Shown: positions 8,880 through 19,531, numbered from the stretch's first letter. The stretch: 64,000 nucleotides of DNA from Akebia trifoliata (GCA_017979445.1 CM030706.1:18400967-18464966), one strand, 5' to 3'. Notes: generated by a model from the letters alone, not told the origin. A program made the numbers and translations.

Positions 8880-9560
8880 ATATAAATGTTGTCCTCACTG
8901 CATCTTAAGTTGCAAAGTTCATACAAACAAATATCATAAGTCGATACAGGGTACCTTTGGAATTTATTTCTTATAATGGGTCACATTTCAAAGCCAAGGT
9001 TATCACTCTGTATTCAAAGCTCAAGATCTAGCATCACAAATCATCTTTCTACCATCCTAAGATTAATAGAACGATTGAAGCGGAATTGATATCTGATAAT
9101 GGGCCACACTTCAAGGCCGAAGTTATTACTCTATATTCAAAGTTCAAGATCTGGCATTACAAATCATCTCCCTATTGTCCCCAAACTAATGGAGTGATTG
9201 AAGCAGTTAATAAGAGTTTCAAAATAATCATCGTGAAAATGTGTCAATTGCACCAAGATTGGTCAGAGAAGCTACCATTCACATTATGGGCATATCGTAC
9301 TTCAATACAATCTTCCATTAGAACTATTCCCTACTCTATAGTGTATGATATGGAAATCCTGTATTTCAAGGTCTTGATGAAAGTCAATTGTTAGAAAAAG
9401 ACTAAGTCTACCATGGGTATGATGAACTAAACTTGATTGAAGAAAAACAACTTAGAGTTCTGCATCATATGCAAACTTATCAAGGAAGAGTCACTTGCAG
9501 ATTTGATAAGAAGGTCAAAGTTCGCCACTTACAAGTCAAGGATTTAACCATCAGATTTCA
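8880..9560 (+). pseudogene. Tat-type integrase remnant of A1
   Basis: The core starts around FIQTNIISRYRVPLEFIS and is followed by ISDNGPHFKAEVITLY, SPYCPQTNGVIEAVNK, LPFTLWAYRTSIQ and YSIVYDME. Then, after a frame break at 9392, come DELNLIEEKQLRVLHHMQTY and RFDKKVKVRHLQ. These are the second half of a Tat/Ogre integrase and the start of its C-terminal domain (family motifs ELISDNG, PYRPQTNGAVEA, LPFALWAYRTS). The catalytic Asp of ISDNG and Glu of GVIEA are present in the intact-looking copy. An in-frame 123-bp tandem duplication repeats this part (8959-9081 and 9082-9204). Stops upstream at about 8900 and the frame break make it non-functional. Confidence 0.85.
8959..9204 (+). repeat. Two 123-bp tandem units inside the A1 integrase
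   Basis: Unit 1 (8959-9081) and unit 2 (9082-9204) both start GGAATT and end ATTGAAGC, with ATAATGGGYCACAYTTCAA at the same offset. 123 is 41 codons, so the frame is kept. Unit 1 reads ISYNG where unit 2 reads ISDNG, and has an in-frame stop in its middle. Unit 1 is therefore the more decayed copy. Confidence 0.9.
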
Positions 9561-9775
9561 AAGAAAATTGAGCACCCCTCCTAGACCAAAGGAGGAAGTC
9601 TGAACCTAATTGAAAAGATTTATTCATCAACAAGGAAACACTACCTTGAAAAATCATCAGACTTCAAAGAAAATTGAGCACTCCTCGACTATAGGAGGAA
9701 GTCTGAACTCAATTGGAGAGATTCATTCATTAAGAAAATATTGTCTGGAAAAACCGTCAGACTTTAAGATCATGG
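9548..9775 (+). repeat. About 2.2 tandem copies of a 100-106 bp unit
   Basis: CATCAGATTTCAAAGAAAAT at 9549, CATCAGACTTCAAAGAAAAT at 9655 and CGTCAGACTTTAAG at 9755 mark unit starts. Each unit also has GGAGGAAGTCTGAAC. It lies directly downstream of integrase, in the non-coding 3' part of A1. Confidence 0.8.
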
Positions 9776-10385
9776 TGGAATTTAACTACTAGAATCCACA
9801 AACCTTGACCAGATCAAGCGGAACTACATTTAAGGAGACCATCTTTGGTTGAATAATTTTTCTGCTACCTAATTCAACATTTCCTTTCTAAGCTCTTTGC
9901 AGCCTTTTTCAAAATAAATAAATAAATAAATGTCATTTTTTTTCTCAGCCTGATCACCCAACCTAGGGGAGGGAAAATTTTGAACTAAGTTTTTAGTCTA
10001 ATCCCAAAATTCTAGGGTACGTAGGTAACCTGAGAAGTTACTTCAAGCCCTACCATGAGAAAATAAAAAAATATATATTCCTCCACAAAGAAAAAAATCC
10101 AAAAAGAGATATTGCCAAAATGAGGAAGAAAATTCAAAAAATATATATTCCCCCATAAAGAAAAATTCCAAAAAGAGATATTGTCAAAATGGGGAAGGAA
10201 ATTCAAAGAAAAAGAATTTTTTTTAAAAAAATGCCATACAAGGGCATTCGGGTCCTTTCTTTTTATATCCAGTCCTAAGCTTATCCATGAAAGTCCTCTT
10301 AAGTACCGTGCAAAAAAGTCAAGGAAGGTAACAAAGCATGATCAGATAGTAACTCCAGAAGTTCAAAAGGGAAGAAAAAAAAATG
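9776..10385 (+). other. A1 3' non-coding region, low information
   Basis: No gene is visible. Short direct repeats of ATATATATTCCYCCAYAAAG occur at about 10069 and 10141, each followed by AAAAAGAGATATTGYCAAAATG. Part of the stretch (about 9795-10030) matches A3 reversed near 30190-30450. Confidence 0.55.
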
Positions 10386-10870
10386 GGGTTTGCTAGGTTG
10401 AAAACCCGAAAGAGTGACTTAGGCAAAAATTAAGGTAAGTTCGCATGGTTGAAAATTCGAAAAGATGGCCTGGACAACAATTAGAGCAAAGAAAAAATCT
10501 GCTAGGTTGAAAACTCGAAATAATGACTTAGGCAAAAATTAAATTAAGCTTGTAAGGTTGAAAATCTAAAAAAAAAACATTGGCAACAATTAGAGAAAAA
10601 AAAATATGCTAGGTTGAAAATCCGAAATGACGACTTAGGCAAAAATTAAGGCAATCTCGTAAAGTTGAAAATCTGAAAGGACAGCCTTGACAACAATCAA
10701 AGCAAAGAAGAAAAAATTGTAAGCTCGCTAGATCGAAAACCTAAAGGGCGATCTAGGCAAAAGTTAGAGCATGCTCGCTAGATTGAAAACCTGAAAAGGT
10801 AATCTTGACAAAAACTAGAGCAATCAAGGGAAAATCTCAATCAAGTTGAGAATCTAAAAGGTAGTCCAAG
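10385..10870 (+). repeat. Tandem array of about nine 50-57 bp units in A1
   Basis: Units begin GCTAGGTTGAAAAC or a variant at about 10392, 10443, 10501, 10551, 10608, 10659, 10726, 10778 and 10840. They alternate between two forms, one with GACTTAGGCAAAAATTAA and one with GGACAACAATTAGAGCAAAG, giving a higher-order period near 108 bp. Related units appear reversed in A3 (29510-29850) and A5 (46310-46480). Confidence 0.85.
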
Positions 10871-11500
10871 CAAAACATTAAAACTTCTAAGGGCCAAGCT
10901 TCATCGACTTCGGGGCAAATAATCAATCATCATACAATTAATACCTAGTTTGAACCAAATATAGACTTAATGGATACAAGTATCTCACTTATGATTGATT
11001 TGAAGAGCTTCATGTTTGTAAGAGAACTGATTGGGAGAAAGAACAGATTCTATGATGAATTTTAGAAAGAAATATTTTGTTCTAATTTCTTTGAGTCGGA
11101 CTTAAAATATTTAATATAAAAAGTCAAAGTTAAAAGTTAAACCTTTATTGTGCTTGCGGTAACCAAAGATTTCAAACTTTTATAATAAGGGCACTTTTTT
11201 TTCTAAAAAATACAGTTTCCTCCTTTACACTAGGGGATTTCGTTTTCAAACTATATGCAATTATTTCTAGTGCAATGCTCCTTGTCAAACTAGGAGCATT
11301 TTTTTCTGAGGCCTGATCAATTTCAATCCTAAAAGATAAGGTTAACTTTGAATTAAAGGTTACCCTCTTGATAACAATTTTGAAAACTCCTGAGGTTCAA
11401 AGAAAATTAAAATGTTGACTGGACCTTTATAAAATGCTACTCTTTATTTAAGAAAAAAATCAAATGTGGTGTTAATCCCCCATTTGTTTTCCAAAAAAAA
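10871..11500 (+). other. A1 spacer between two tandem arrays
   Basis: AT-rich, with no open frame of interest. It contains a faint inverted pair around TAGTGCAATGCTCC and CTAGGAGCATTTTT (11266-11302). Nothing else could be identified. Confidence 0.5.
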
Positions 11501-12093
11501 AAAGTTCATTAATCTTTTACCCTGAGTAGGTAGAATAGAACTCCCAGAAAAATAGTTCATTACTTTTTCACCCTGAGCAGGTAGAATAAGACTCCTAGAA
11601 AAATAGTTTATTAGTCTTTCACCCCAAGTAGGTAGAGTAGGACTCCTGAAAATAGTTCATTACTCTTTCACCCCAACTAGGTAGAGTAGGACTCCTCAAA
11701 ATAATTCATTACTTTTTCACCCCGAATAGGTAGAGTAGAACTCCCCTACAAAAAATAGTTCATTACTCTTTTATAACGAGTAGGTAAAGTAGGACTCCTC
11801 AAAATAGTTCATTACTTTTTCACCTCGAGTGGCAAAGTAGGATTCCCACAAAAAAGTTCATTACTTTTTCACCCCGAGTAGGTAGAGTAGGACTTATAGA
11901 AAAAATTCACTACTCTTCCACTCGGAACAGGTAGAGTAGGACTCCTAGAAAATAAGTTCATTACTTTTTCACTCGAATAGGTAGAGTAAGAATCCTAGAA
12001 AATAAGTTCATTACTCTTTCACCCCAAGTATAGGAATAGGATTCCTAGAAAATAAGTTCATTACTCTTTTACATATGATAGGTAGAGTAAGAC
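11501..12093 (+). repeat. Tandem array of about twelve 50-bp units next to the 3' LTR of A1
   Basis: The unit is of the form AGTTCATTACTCTTTCACCC followed by CGAGTAGGTAGAGTAGGACT and CCTAGAAAAT. Units start at about 11503, 11554, 11605, 11654, 11703, 11757, 11806, 11855, 11906, 11954, 12004 and 12053. The last unit runs into the LTR start, so its GGTAGAGTAAGAC sits where a polypurine tract is expected. Hypervariable tandem arrays in this position are known for Tat/Ogre elements. Confidence 0.9.
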
Positions 12094-12949
12094 TGTAGAC
12101 ACCCCATTTTTGCACTCGCCTGATTAATCACCTCGTCAACCCGATCGCAACGGTTCCCAATGATGGATGTTTATTCCAATGCTTTATTTTGTTACCAGAT
12201 ATGTTTTAGAAATCTGGATAAGGTATCTCGAACTGACAAAACTTTAGAAACCACGCTACGCTAGGAAAATACGACCCCAGAAACATATAAATCATCATCT
12301 TGCAGACCAAAAAGAAGTTTCACGATAAAAATCACTAAAAATGATCAAATTACCAAAATACCCCTAACATCAAAACAACCCTAGAGCCTACGTTTCAATT
12401 AGAAAAACTCATTCAAACACATAAAATAACAAATCGAAATCAAATAAATCATTTCGCCAATTTTCACAAAATTACGAAAATGCCCCTCATAAAGTTCACG
12501 ACCATTTCATACAAAAAACTTCATAAATGATAAAAACCAACATTCCCATGAATTTCTTATAAAAAACTGATTCCAAAACATCCTGGAACATTGAAAAACG
12601 ACTTAAAACGTAAAAATCCTCTCCGTGGGTAAAACGGTAATTTTACAATTTTAATAATTAAAAATTTTGAAATTAATAAATAAAAGATTAAATAATGTAA
12701 AGTGAAATATTAATAAAATTAATTTAAAATTTTGAACCAAAAAATCGATCAATTAGGCTTTTAGGCAAAATTGTTGATAGTTGCCAAGATATTTATTCAG
12801 GGACCCCTTCATCTGGGGGTCCAAAGAATTAAAGATATAATAAAAAAGGATTCTCCAAAAATTAAAGTCAATCAAGTAAGACTAAAGTCAATCAAGTAAG
12901 GCTAAAGTCAAAATATTAAAAGTCAACCAAGAAAGACTAAAGTCAAAGT

Positions 12950-13255
12950 ATTAAAGTCAATCTCATAAGACTAAAGTCAAAACCCTAATCTAAACTAATC
13001 AAGTCAATCTCATAAGACTAAAGTAAAAACCCTAATCTAAACTAATCAAGTCAATCTCATAAGACTAAAGTCAAAATCCTAATCTAAACTAATCAAGTCA
13101 ATCTCATAAGACTAAAGTCAAAATCCTAATCTAAACTAATCAAGTCAATCTCATAAGACTAAAGTCAAAATCCTAAATTAAAACCCTGAAGACTAAGTCC
13201 ATCTCATAAGACTAAAGTCAAAATCCTAATTAAAACCCTAAAAGAAACCCTAATT
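12950..13255 (+). repeat. Tandem repeat of about 52 bp inside the A1 LTR
   Basis: About five units carry AAGTCAATCTCATAAGACTA followed by AAGTCAAAATCCTAATCTAA. They lie 20-320 bases upstream of the TATA box. In A2 the same place has only about two degenerate units (26700-26800), so the array expanded in A1 or shrank in A2. Upstream promoter repeats of this kind may modulate transcription; that is inference. Confidence 0.85.
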
Positions 13256-13269
13256 CTTCTAAAAAACTT

Positions 13270-13277
13270 TATAAATA
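13270..13277 (+). promoter_or_regulatory. TATA box of the A1 3' LTR
   Basis: TATAAATA is followed by GGAGCCTCTACACCC, the likely start region of the R segment. The same TATAAATA...GAGCC context is present at 26863 in A2 and 35226 (minus) in A3. Confidence 0.75.
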
Positions 13278-13878
13278 GGAGCCTCTACACCCTATTTTCG
13301 GATCAAATCAAAAATTCTAAGAGAAGTAGGTCAAAAGGTTTCCCTATCCTCTCACAAACCCTAATTTTGAAGCCCCAACTCCTTACCTAACACCCATACT
13401 TCGATTTTAGCCTGAAAAACACCTAGAAGCCCTTTAAAAACACTCCAAAATCGATAACAAAATTCGAAGAATCCAGATCTAAGGAAGAGATACCTTGCCT
13501 CGGAGATCCGAAATCAAATCCGGAGACAGAACGAAGTAAGGAGTACGGTACAAGGAGCAGTTTTATCAAATCTGAGGCAATAGAACCGTTTCGTTCAAAG
13601 GTAAAATCTTTTTTTATTTTTTTTTCTATCTAGGTTTTTATTAGCAATGTAGTCTTATTTGGGATAAGTAGAGACCGGCATTGGCCAGGCGGGGTTAGTG
13701 CCTAACACCTTCCAACCCCGTAATGTGATCCCCGGATTCAGTTTTTCTTTAGTAGATTAGTTTCTTTATCCGTTTAGAGTCAGTATTCGGTTCCTAGACC
13801 GTAATAACTAGGTGGCGACTCCTAAACCTCAATGGTCAAAAGCGGATTCGTGCACCCCGCGGATCGAGGGTGCTTTCA

Positions 13879-14049
13879 AAGACATTCAACTTTTGCTTAG
13901 ATTTTTCTCAAACCTCATTCAAATTTTTCTTGAGTTTTGTTTTATTTAAACTCAAATTTTTTCTCAGTTTTTACCTAGATTTTATATTTTGCTTAGCCAT
14001 CTTACTCAATTTTTTTCATAAGTACGCAAAATGGAGGTGCACTTTTTCA
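13879..14049. other. Unassigned spacer between A1 and A4
   Basis: T-rich sequence with repeats of the form CTCAAATTTTT and TTTGCTTAGATTTT. It has no gene and no visible LTR boundary. Confidence 0.4.
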
Positions 14050-14520
14050 AAATCATCATTATAGCGCACATGTGCACATTCATGACATTTGTATTAGTCA
14101 ATGAGAATTTTCTAAAATTCACGGATCTGATGCCGTTAGTGAGAGCTTGTGCTCGAGGACTTAACAACTTTTAGTTCGGGAAAAGTTTTGCCTTCAAATA
14201 TTCGAACGCCCTGATGAATTGCTAAATCAAGCTGCGAAATGAACTGTAACTAACTTTGACATTCAGATATCGTACTATTTACCAAAGTAGATTTGCTATC
14301 TAGTTTACTTCAACTCTCTACCAAAGTGGGGTATTTGTAAATACCTCATTTTCGCACTTGCCTGATTAATCAACTCGTCAACTCGATTACAACGGTTTCC
14401 AATGCTGTATGAATATTCTAATGTTTTTTATTTGTTACTAAATATGTTTAAGAAATTCGGATGAGGTAATTCAAGTAAGCAAAACTTTAGAAACCATGCT
14501 AAGCTAGGAAAATATGACCC
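14050..14520 (+). mobile_element. Fragment A4: 3' internal end plus start of LTR of a family A element
   Basis: Bases 14050-14335 match the 3' internal end of A3 and contain CCAAAGTAGATTTGCTATCT followed by the purine-rich tract CCAAAGTGGGG. The LTR starts at 14336 (TGTAAATACCTC) and follows the A1 LTR for about 185 bases, up to GGAAAATATGACCC. There it is cut off by B-type LTR sequence in the opposite orientation. Confidence 0.8.
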
Positions 14521-15993
14521 ATGTACCCTTATTGAAAAATGGGCCCTTTGATGGTTCAAACCATAGTGGTATGTGTGAAGGTGTATAGAAAGGGATGAGT
14601 AAAAGAGGGGAGTTGGAGGGGGGTGTTCTTTTGTCCAACCCCACCTTGTTCCTTTGTTGACTTTCTTTGATTTTTCTTGATGAATTCCTTTGACCTTTTT
14701 GGATTTGTTTGAGAAGAAGTTGAAAGTTGAGAGTTGAAGGTAATGGAGTTGGGAGTTTGAGAGTTGAGAGTAGTGAGGTAAGTAGAGAGTTTTCTTTTAA
14801 AGAGTATTTTTCTTAAATTTTCATTAGGTAGTGAGAGTTGAAAAGGAAGGGGATTTTATAGAGTTTAAGAGTTATTTTTAGGGGTAAGATAGGATGAAAT
14901 GTTGGGAGAGTAGAGAATGACATGAGTTTTGAGGGTGGGGGGGTATGAAATTAAGAGTTGGAAGAGGGGTAATTATGTAATGGAGGTAAATTGGTTGTGT
15001 TTTGATTCAAATGGTTTGCATCTTACCCAAATCATTTGGGTGGAGTGTTTGGTAAGATGCAAACCATTTGATTAGGGGTTTAAATTTAATTGATGGAAGA
15101 TAATGAGTATTTGATTTGAGAGGAGGGTATAGTTTAAATTGTAGAGATAGGTTTGTAGGTAATGATAAGGGTAGAATAGGGGAAGGTGATGATTGGTTAC
15201 TAGGGAGTGATGATGGTTGGTTAGGGGGTGTGGGTTGATGTGATTTTTTTAGAGAAAAAGTAATAAGGTAGTTAATTTTTTAGAGAAGGAGATGGGAGTT
15301 GGTGGTTTGATGAGGGAGGTGAGATGAGATGATGATATGTGTCATTTTTTATGAAAAAGTGATGATTGGTTTGATGTGGGTAGTGGTTTGTGGGTTAGGG
15401 TTAAAGGGTTGGATATGGATAAGGGCTTAGAGGTATTGGACTTGGGTTTTAGGAAGAGTTTTGGATTTTAGGAATTGGTTGGAGTCATTTTAGATTAGGT
15501 TTTCAAGGGTGGGTATGTTTTAGGTGATGTGGAATTAAATTTAGGTTAGGGGTTAAGGTGAGAAACGCATTTTGTGTGTATTGAGGGTTCGTGGACTTTA
15601 GGATGATTTGAGAGCAGAGCAGTGAAGATTGTGGAAGGTGGATCCCCAGTCTCATTTTGCATTTATTTATCCTTTTAGGGATTTTGGGGATCATTGGATT
15701 GATCAAAACGCCACGTGTTGGCAAATCGGGCTTTTTAAGCCCGTTGGTGAATTTATCGAAAAATCGAGTATTTTTATTTTGGGAGCGCAGCGGTGGAGGT
15801 TGGAGAGGTGTAGGGTAGGTCAAGTCCTTTTGGTGGGCCCACTAGACCACTAGGAGGTCTCAAGGGCCTCGGTTAGATCAAAATGCCATATTTGAGTGAT
15901 TCGGGCTTTTGAGGCCCGTTGGCCAATTTTATTGAAAGATTGTTGTTTTTCTGACCCTTTCGAGTGGGGCCCGTTCAAATTGAGGTGTCTACA
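14521..15993 (-). repeat. B-type LTR (reversed), truncated
   Basis: The right edge is the LTR start, seen on the plus strand as TTGAGGTGTCTACA ending at 15993. The interior aligns with the solo LTR at 16971-19526: GGCCTCGGTTAGATCAAAAT, GTTGGCCAA and CAAATGGTTTG...CATTTGGGT blocks are shared. The 3' portion including the U5 block is missing on the left side. On the right it abuts the RT region of C2 directly. Confidence 0.75.
15008..15070. repeat. Perfect 20-bp inverted repeat in the B-type LTR
   Basis: CAAATGGTTTGCATCTTACC (15008-15027) and its exact reverse complement (15051-15070) are separated by 23 bases. The solo LTR has only the left arm (near 18097-18117), with mismatches. Confidence 0.92.
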
Positions 15994-16965
15994 AAACCAG
16001 CTAATATATTGTACTCTCCCTAGAAAAGCCCGAACATCTCTCTCTAAAATGGGTGCCTTCTTCTGAGGATATATTTAGTCTTTGCCGGATCTATCTTGAT
16101 ACCTCTTCTGTTAACGATGAATCACAGTAGCTTGCCCGATATTGCCCTGAATACACATTTTCCCGGGTTGAGCCTTAAACTATACTTCCTCAGCCTATCG
16201 AACAACTTCTTGAGATTTACTAGATGATCTTCTTCTATACCAGACTTAACGATCATATTGTCTACATAAACCTCCATTTCCTTATAGATCATGTCGTGGA
16301 ATAGTGCAGTCATTGCACATTGGTAAGTCACGCCTAAATGTTGTCTCTTCCTGGTATTCTTCTGTCATTTTTATCTGGTTATAACCTGAGAACTCATCTA
16401 TGAACGAGAACATGTCGTGTCCTGTTGTACTATTGACTAGAGTATCGATGTGCAGTAATAGGAAATCATCCTTAGGATTGGCCTTGTTCAAGTCTCGGTG
16501 ATCAACACACATGCGTACTTTTCCATCTTTCTTAGGTAATGGGACGACGTTAGCTAACCACTCGAGGTATGTGAAAACTGTAAGGAATCCCGCTTCGAAT
16601 TACTTAATGACCTCATTTTTTACCTTGACGGACTATTCTGGCTCTAGTCTCCTCAAGTTTTGCTTGATAGGCTTGCTTCCAAGAGCGATTCGTAGTTTGT
16701 GGACGACAAGATCAGTGTCTAACCCAAGCATGTCTCTGTATGACCACGCAAAGATGTCTTGATATGTTTGTAAGAGTTTGATCATTTCTTCATTTTGTTG
16801 TTGTGTCAGTAAGGTTCTGATCTTGACGATTCGTGGTCCTCTTCTATACCAAGATTGATTGAATCTGTATCTTTAATGTTTGGTTGAACACCTTTCTCGG
16901 GATGTTCTACCAAGTCTTTGATTTCTATAGGTGGGTATTCCATTTCATCCTCGAAATTTTCCATG
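15994..16965 (-). pseudogene. Reverse transcriptase remnant of Tat-type element C2
   Basis: Read on the minus strand, the order is: region before RT with EDTDSINLG-like and KPIK-like sequence (about 16900-16660), CVDHRDLNKANPKDDF and DMFSFIDEFSGYNQIKMTEE (16512-16330), a frame break with loss of about 25 residues around FHYKVMPFGL, then QCAMTALFHDMIYKEMEVY, VDNMIVKS and LRKYSLRLNPGKCVF (16331-16122). The active-site motif reads YVDNM instead of YVDDM, so one catalytic Asp is lost. RT copies element RNA into DNA. The fragment ends at 15994 where the B-type LTR interrupts it. Closest relative in the window is C1 at 51449-52500. Confidence 0.85.
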
Positions 16966-16970
16966 GTTCC
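16966..16970. repeat. Target-site duplication (left) of solo LTR B
   Basis: GTTCC lies directly before TGTAGATACG, and ATTCC (19527-19531) follows ...GTGTCTACA. Four of five bases match. Joining the flanks restores collinearity with C1 at about 52460-52500. Confidence 0.75.
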
Positions 16971-19526
16971 TGTAGATACGTGGTTTTAGAATACAACGAC
17001 CACATCTACTAAGGATTGGAATCGTCACCATTCATATTATAAGTGGGTGTGACCACCCGATGTACATTTTTAGGAAAAAATGACATTTTTTGACACGTAG
17101 TGACTCTTAATGGATAAAATACCGATCAATTTCGAGATCGGGATAAGTGGCTCGGTTGGAGAAAAGGGAAGGTGTTAGGCACCCTTTTCTCCCCACCATG
17201 TGGTGGTAACCTCAACTCAACTCGGTTGTTTCGATTAAAAAATATGAAAAATAAAGTGCCACGTGTTGTGCATTTGTACCCTAAGTAGAGATTTATTTTT
17301 GGCTCTAGTATGTAAGGATCATCTCATCGAAGGAGATGATCCTATAAGGTATTAGCCTTGAGCATATTTGAAAATTGTTGGCCATGGCAATAGATCAATT
17401 CTCATGAGTTGAAAAAGATTCAAACACCATTGCATCAAAACAGTTTAAAGGGGTTCAAAATCGATTTTGTTTTTAAAAAGGATTACAACCCTTATACTTT
17501 CAATCGGACCGAAATCCAATCTACCGAAGATAAGAGAGGGGAGCATCACATCTTAGAGGCATTCTAAAATAAAAATAAAATAGAGGAGGGGGATTGTAGA
17601 AAAGGGGAATGGAGAGGGTAGAGAAGGAGAAGGGGGAAGGTTTGCTTTGACTCACGTTGAAGCTTCAATCTTTCTTTTCTTCTTCTTTTTTAATGTCTTC
17701 TAAGGTCCTTAGTAAAATGTGAGAGTGTATTTTTCTTTTTAGAAGATTGATGTGAAAATAGAGAAGAGATGATTAGAGAATCAATTTTTTTAGTGAGACT
17801 TGATGGGAATTGGTAAGATTTTTTTGGGTGAGAATTGGTAACCATTTTTGGGAAAGAGAATTGGATAGGGGAGAAATTGGTAAGACTTGGTAAGATTTTT
17901 TTTGGTGAGAATTGGTAACCCTTTTGAAAAGGGAAGGAGGGGGTATTTATAAATGTTTGAGGATGATTTGAAGGGTATAATAGGGTGAAGGGTTGGAAAA
18001 ATGGATAATGGCATTGGTTTTAGGGATGGAGGATATGAAATTTGGAGTTAAAGGAAAGGTAATTGTGTAATGAATGAAAATGAATTGTATTTTAACCCAA
18101 ATGGTTTGAATCTTACCCAAATTCATTTGGGTAGAGTGTTTGGTGGGGGGAGATGAGTGCTGGTTGATGGGGGAATTGGGGTGTAAGGGAGTTGTTTGGA
18201 GAATAAGTATTAGGTTGGTTGAAGAGGTGAGGTGTTTAGATTTAGGAGAATAGGTTGTGTAAGGGGTTAGGTGATTGGATTTTGGAAGAATTGAGGGGAT
18301 GATGACATGTGGCAACGGGGAGGTGATAAGATTGGTTGATTGGTGATGGTGGTTGTTTAATTAAAGAGAAGGGTATGGATTAGTTTGGTGATGATGATGG
18401 GAGGTATGGATTGAGGTGATTTTGTTGGAATGTTTTAAGGAAAAGTGATGGGTTAGGATGTAGGAGATATGGGTTGTGATGTGAGTGGTTGATGGTGTTA
18501 GAGAAGGGTAATAGGTTAGGGTATGGGTGGTGATGGGTTGAGGTGTGGGTTGTTGATTGTATTAGAGAATGATGATAGGTTAGGTTAGGGTAGGGTATGA
18601 TTTGAAGTGATTTTGGGAAGAAGTGATAGGTTAAATGAATTGTGAGATAAAATTGATGGGGGTAAGTGATTAGATGAGGGAGGTGAAAGGGGATGATAAC
18701 ATGTGTCACCTTTTGATGATAAATTGGTGATTGATTTGATGTAGATGATGGTTTATGGGTTAGGGTTGTGGGTTCGATAATGAATTGGATATGGAGAATG
18801 TCTTGTGGGCTTTGTAGTATTGGGCTTGGATTTTGGAGATTGTTTGTAAGTTATTTTGGATTGGGTAGGGTTTGTTTTGGATTGGATTTTTGAAGGTGGG
18901 TAGGTTTTAGGGTTTAGGTGATATGGGATTAATTTTAGGTTAGGGGGTAAGGTGGGAAATTGGTTTTTAAAAAATTGGGGGTTCATGGGCTTTAAACGGA
19001 TTTAAGGTATTTGCGGGTTTGGAGGATGGAGCGATGAAGGTAGAGGAGGGGTAGGCATCCCAAGTCTCACTTTTTTTAATTTACTAATTTTTTTGAGATT
19101 TTTGCAATCATCGGTTTGATAAAAAATGCCACGTGTTGGCAAATCGGACTTTTTAGGCCCGTCGGAGAATTTTATTGGAAATCAGATATTTCTGGATACA
19201 AGGGTGGGGCGGTGAAGGTTGGGAAAGCGTAAGACAGGTCTAATCCCTTTGGTGGGTCCATTAGACCGTTGGGAGGTCTTAGGGGCCTCGATTAAATCAA
19301 AATATCATTTTTCGATGTTTTGTAGTGGAGCGGGATAAACAGGAGCATGTCGACTCTTTTCATGTGGGCCCATTAGACCCTTAGAGGGTCTTAGTGGCCT
19401 CGATTTTGACAAAAGTGCCACATTTTAATGATTCGGGCCTTTGAGGCCTGTTGGCCAAGTTCATAGGAAAACTACTATTTTTGGGTCCCTTTCGAGTGTG
19501 GACCTGTTCAAATTGGGGTGTCTACA
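16971..19526 (-). repeat. Solo B-type LTR inserted in C2
   Basis: The 2556-bp unit begins TGTAGATACG and ends GTGTCTACA on the plus strand. Its own orientation is minus (LTR start TGTAGACACCCCAATTTG). It contains the U5-like GGTGCCTAACACCTTCC motif, reversed at about 17168-17185, roughly 200 bases from its 3' end. No internal retrotransposon sequence and no second LTR accompany it, and C2 gag-pol continues on both sides, which is the signature of LTR-LTR recombination. The long minus-strand open frames (for example 17947-18315, rich in Pro/Ser/Thr/His) result from its purine-biased composition and are not genes. Confidence 0.85.
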
Positions 19527-19531
19527 ATTCC

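Larger units (their letters stand above)
1..13878 (+). mobile_element. Tat/Ogre-like LTR retrotransposon, copy A1 (left end outside window)
   Basis: The element runs from a 5' LTR tail (1-406) through a primer site at 408 to a complete 3' LTR (12094-13878). Inside are an inverted-arm cassette with a p115 gene fragment, a nested Ty3 element (2660-6736), a conserved non-coding block, an integrase remnant (8880-9560) and three sets of tandem repeats. No gag, protease or RT of its own is visible, so it is non-autonomous or heavily deleted. Its parts align with copies A2 and A3 further right, which is how the limits were set. The left end and its target-site duplication lie outside the window. Confidence 0.8.
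12094..13878 (+). repeat. Complete 3' LTR of A1
   Basis: The 1785-bp LTR starts TGTAGACACCCCATTTTTGC and ends GTGCTTTCA. It carries a TATA box at 13270-13277, an internal tandem repeat (12950-13250) and the GC-rich U5 block near 13670-13740. It is collinear with the LTRs at 25899-27470 (A2) and 34603-36147 (A3, reversed). After it comes AAGAC; the matching left duplication would be outside the window. Confidence 0.88.

Noticed and set aside
11501..12093. CRISPR-like array of regularly spaced repeats
   Set aside because: The units are contiguous 50-bp tandem repeats without unique spacers, in a plant retrotransposon; there are no cas genes.
17790..18986. Long minus-strand open frames rich in Pro, Ser, Thr and His
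   Set aside because: They lie inside the solo B-type LTR, whose purine bias on the plus strand keeps several frames open on the other strand. No motif is present.
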